A stretch of 6,611 nt of DNA from Chlorobiales bacterium (GTDB lineage: Bacteria; Bacteroidota; Chlorobiia; Chlorobiales; Chlorobiaceae): contig JAKSDB010000390.1 in NCBI GenBank assembly GCA_022360415.1, positions 1-6,611 of the forward strand. Direction: 5' to 3'. Position 1 is the first letter of the stretch. The number at the start of each line of letters is the position of its first letter. Below the pieces are notes generated by a model, which had not been told where the DNA came from, did no database searches, and saw only the letters and a program-made list of their open reading frames with translations. The translations under genes were made by a program, and so were the position numbers. Positions 5,473-6,611 of the stretch are shown here, in pieces.

Positions 5473-5991
5473 TTGCTGACAAATAAAAGATACGGTGCCT
5501 ATCTACCGCTTTTTCTGAGCCTGTTCCTTTGTTTGCAGGGATGCTATTCATTTACAGGTGCATCACTGCCGCCGCATATCAAAACTGTGGCAGTACCGAC
5601 TTTCAAGGAGCAGTCCGGTGCCGGTGTGGCTCAGCTCGGTGCTGAATTCACGGAAAAACTGATCGACACTATTGAATCACAAAGCTCCCTGAGCATCGAG
5701 TCCGATATCGGGCGGGCGGATGCCCTTGTGGAAGCGGCAATAGTATCTTTCAGTGATGAGCCAAGCCAGATAGGCAGCGAAACCGAGCGAGCGATAGCCA
5801 ACAGGATTACTATCGTTATCCGTGCCTCGTTTATCGACAGGGTACAAAACAAACCGTTTTTCACCCGGACCTCCTTTAACGGTTTTGACGATTACAGCGT
5901 CGGCGATTTTGCCGGCAAGGAAGAGGCTATTGAAACAGCCGTCGATCAGATTGTCGATGACCTCTTTAACCGTATGGTCTCCAATTGGTAA
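5473..5991 (+). CDS. lptE: LPS-assembly lipoprotein LptE
   Basis: The product is a 172-residue lipoprotein precursor. A short basic N-region (TNKR, 3-6) is followed by a hydrophobic core (LPLFLSLFLCL, 11-21) and the lipobox LQGC with Cys24, so the mature protein of about 149 residues should be lipid-anchored at the outer membrane. The start of the mature chain, CYSFTGASLPPHIKTVAVP, is typical of LptE from Chlorobi and Bacteroidetes. The rest has the alternating strand/helix pattern of this small family. By family knowledge, LptE plugs and assembles the LptD barrel, which places LPS in the outer leaflet. The start is an uncommon TTG, chosen for its Shine-Dalgarno and signal-peptide position; an in-frame CTG follows directly. 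The gene ends with TAA 3 nt before the next start, suggesting cotranscription or coupling with the downstream SDR. No lptD is visible. The family call rests on remembered resemblance plus lipoprotein architecture. Confidence 0.85.
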   Translation: MLTNKRYGAYLPLFLSLFLCLQGCYSFTGASLPPHIKTVAVPTFKEQSGAGVAQLGAEFTEKLIDTIESQSSLSIESDIGRADALVEAAIVSFSDEPSQIGSETERAIANRITIVIRASFIDRVQNKPFFTRTSFNGFDDYSVGDFAGKEEAIETAVDQIVDDLFNRMVSNW

Positions 5992-5994
5992 AGT

Positions 5995-6611
5995 ATGGGC
6001 GCAGGGATGGAACGAAAGGTTATCTGCATTACCGGAAGCACTGACGGAATCGGACGGGCTGCGGCCTTGCAGCTTGCGCGCAGAGGCTCAAAAATTATTC
6101 TCCACGGCAGAAGCAGTCAGCGGCTTGAAGCGGCAAGGGCGGAAATAGAGGTGCTTGCCGGGAGCTCCGGAGTCAGTACCGTGCAGGCGGATTTCTGTTC
6201 CCTCCATGAGGTTACGGCTATGGCGGAACAGCTTCTGGAGGAGCAGAACCGTATAGATGTACTGATTAATAACGCCGGCGTATACAGGGAACGGAGGGGA
6301 CTGACGATGGACAAGTTTGAAACAACCTTTGCCGTGAACTACCTTGCGCATTTCCACCTGACTCTTCTGCTTGAGCCCCTTTTGCTTAAAAGCAATGCCC
6401 GCATTATCAACGTCAGTTCTGTCGATCATCTCAGTGCCGGATTTGATATCGGGAATATGCAGGGAGAACAGCACTACACCGGATATAACGCCTACGCGTT
6501 CAGCAAGCTGTGTAACGTCATGTTTACCCTCGAGCACGCTCGGCGGCTTCTTGGAACGGGCCTTACTGTCAATACCCTTGATCCCGGTGTGCTGGCTACG
6601 AAGCTGCTCCA
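5995..6611 (+). CDS. Retinol-dehydrogenase-like SDR oxidoreductase (3'-partial)
   Basis: An open frame runs from ATG at 5995 to the window end with no stop (205 codons plus 2 bases). It has the Rossmann motif TGSTDGIG (13-20), HGR at 37-39 whose Arg39 suggests NADP(H) preference, NNAG (92-95), AVNYLAHF (113-120), INVSS with Ser141/142, and the catalytic Tyr167 and Lys171 (YAFSK). DPG (196-198) starts the substrate loop. The long Ser-to-Tyr spacing (about 25 residues) and the NYLAHF and YAFSKL motifs are typical of the RDH/WWOX-like SDR group. These often act on hydrophobic alcohols or aldehydes, but no substrate can be assigned. The first ATG is only 3 nt after lptE. A second in-frame ATG at 6007 gives MERKVICITG and is nearly as plausible, and neither has a strong Shine-Dalgarno. 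About 80-110 residues are expected beyond the window. Confidence 0.88.
   Translation, partial: MGAGMERKVICITGSTDGIGRAAALQLARRGSKIILHGRSSQRLEAARAEIEVLAGSSGVSTVQADFCSLHEVTAMAEQLLEEQNRIDVLINNAGVYRERRGLTMDKFETTFAVNYLAHFHLTLLLEPLLLKSNARIINVSSVDHLSAGFDIGNMQGEQHYTGYNAYAFSKLCNVMFTLEHARRLLGTGLTVNTLDPGVLATKLL

Overview
The window most likely comes from a green sulfur bacterium (Chlorobiaceae: Chlorobium, Chlorobaculum or Prosthecochloris type). The main reason is the gene at 2875-4161. It encodes a form IV RuBisCO-like protein that reads, from memory, as a close relative of the Chlorobaculum tepidum RLP (CT1772), including its N-terminus and its changed active site. A Chlorobi-type LptE lipoprotein and A-rich intergenic repeat filler fit this assignment. 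The species cannot be named from sequence alone. All genes are on the plus strand.

Left region (1-4161): three tightly packed genes form a probable operon. They are a class II aldolase/short-chain dehydrogenase fusion (5' end outside the window), an LsrF-type class I aldolase/thiolase, and the RLP. The gaps are 44 and 21 nt, and each downstream gene has a purine-rich ribosome binding site. All three families handle enediol, enolate or Schiff-base chemistry on phosphorylated short sugars. The characterised relatives of the first two release DHAP. No lsr transporter, kinase or lsrG gene is visible, so the LsrF homologue sits outside the usual autoinducer-2 setting. I infer a dedicated sugar-phosphate or methylthio-sugar-phosphate pathway in which the RLP acts on a substrate related to those of its two neighbours.

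Middle region (4162-4483): a 322-bp gap with no gene. It holds a 7-bp-period A-rich array in plus orientation, a GGGCGAAA/TTTCGCCC palindrome, a short 8-bp tandem repeat, and a second 7-bp-period array in inverse orientation that ends 5 nt before the next start codon.

Right region (4484-6611): a classical SDR oxidoreductase with a GTG start and no visible Shine-Dalgarno, then a third 7-bp-period array, then lptE (outer-membrane LPS assembly lipoprotein, TTG start with a strong Shine-Dalgarno). Three nucleotides later comes a retinol-dehydrogenase-like SDR that runs off the window end. The SDR at 4484-5308 is bracketed by the heptamer arrays. The window therefore holds three SDR domains, one of them fused to an aldolase.

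The most interesting elements are the aldolase-SDR / LsrF / RLP operon as an unassigned pathway, and the family of heptamer arrays around the SDR gene.
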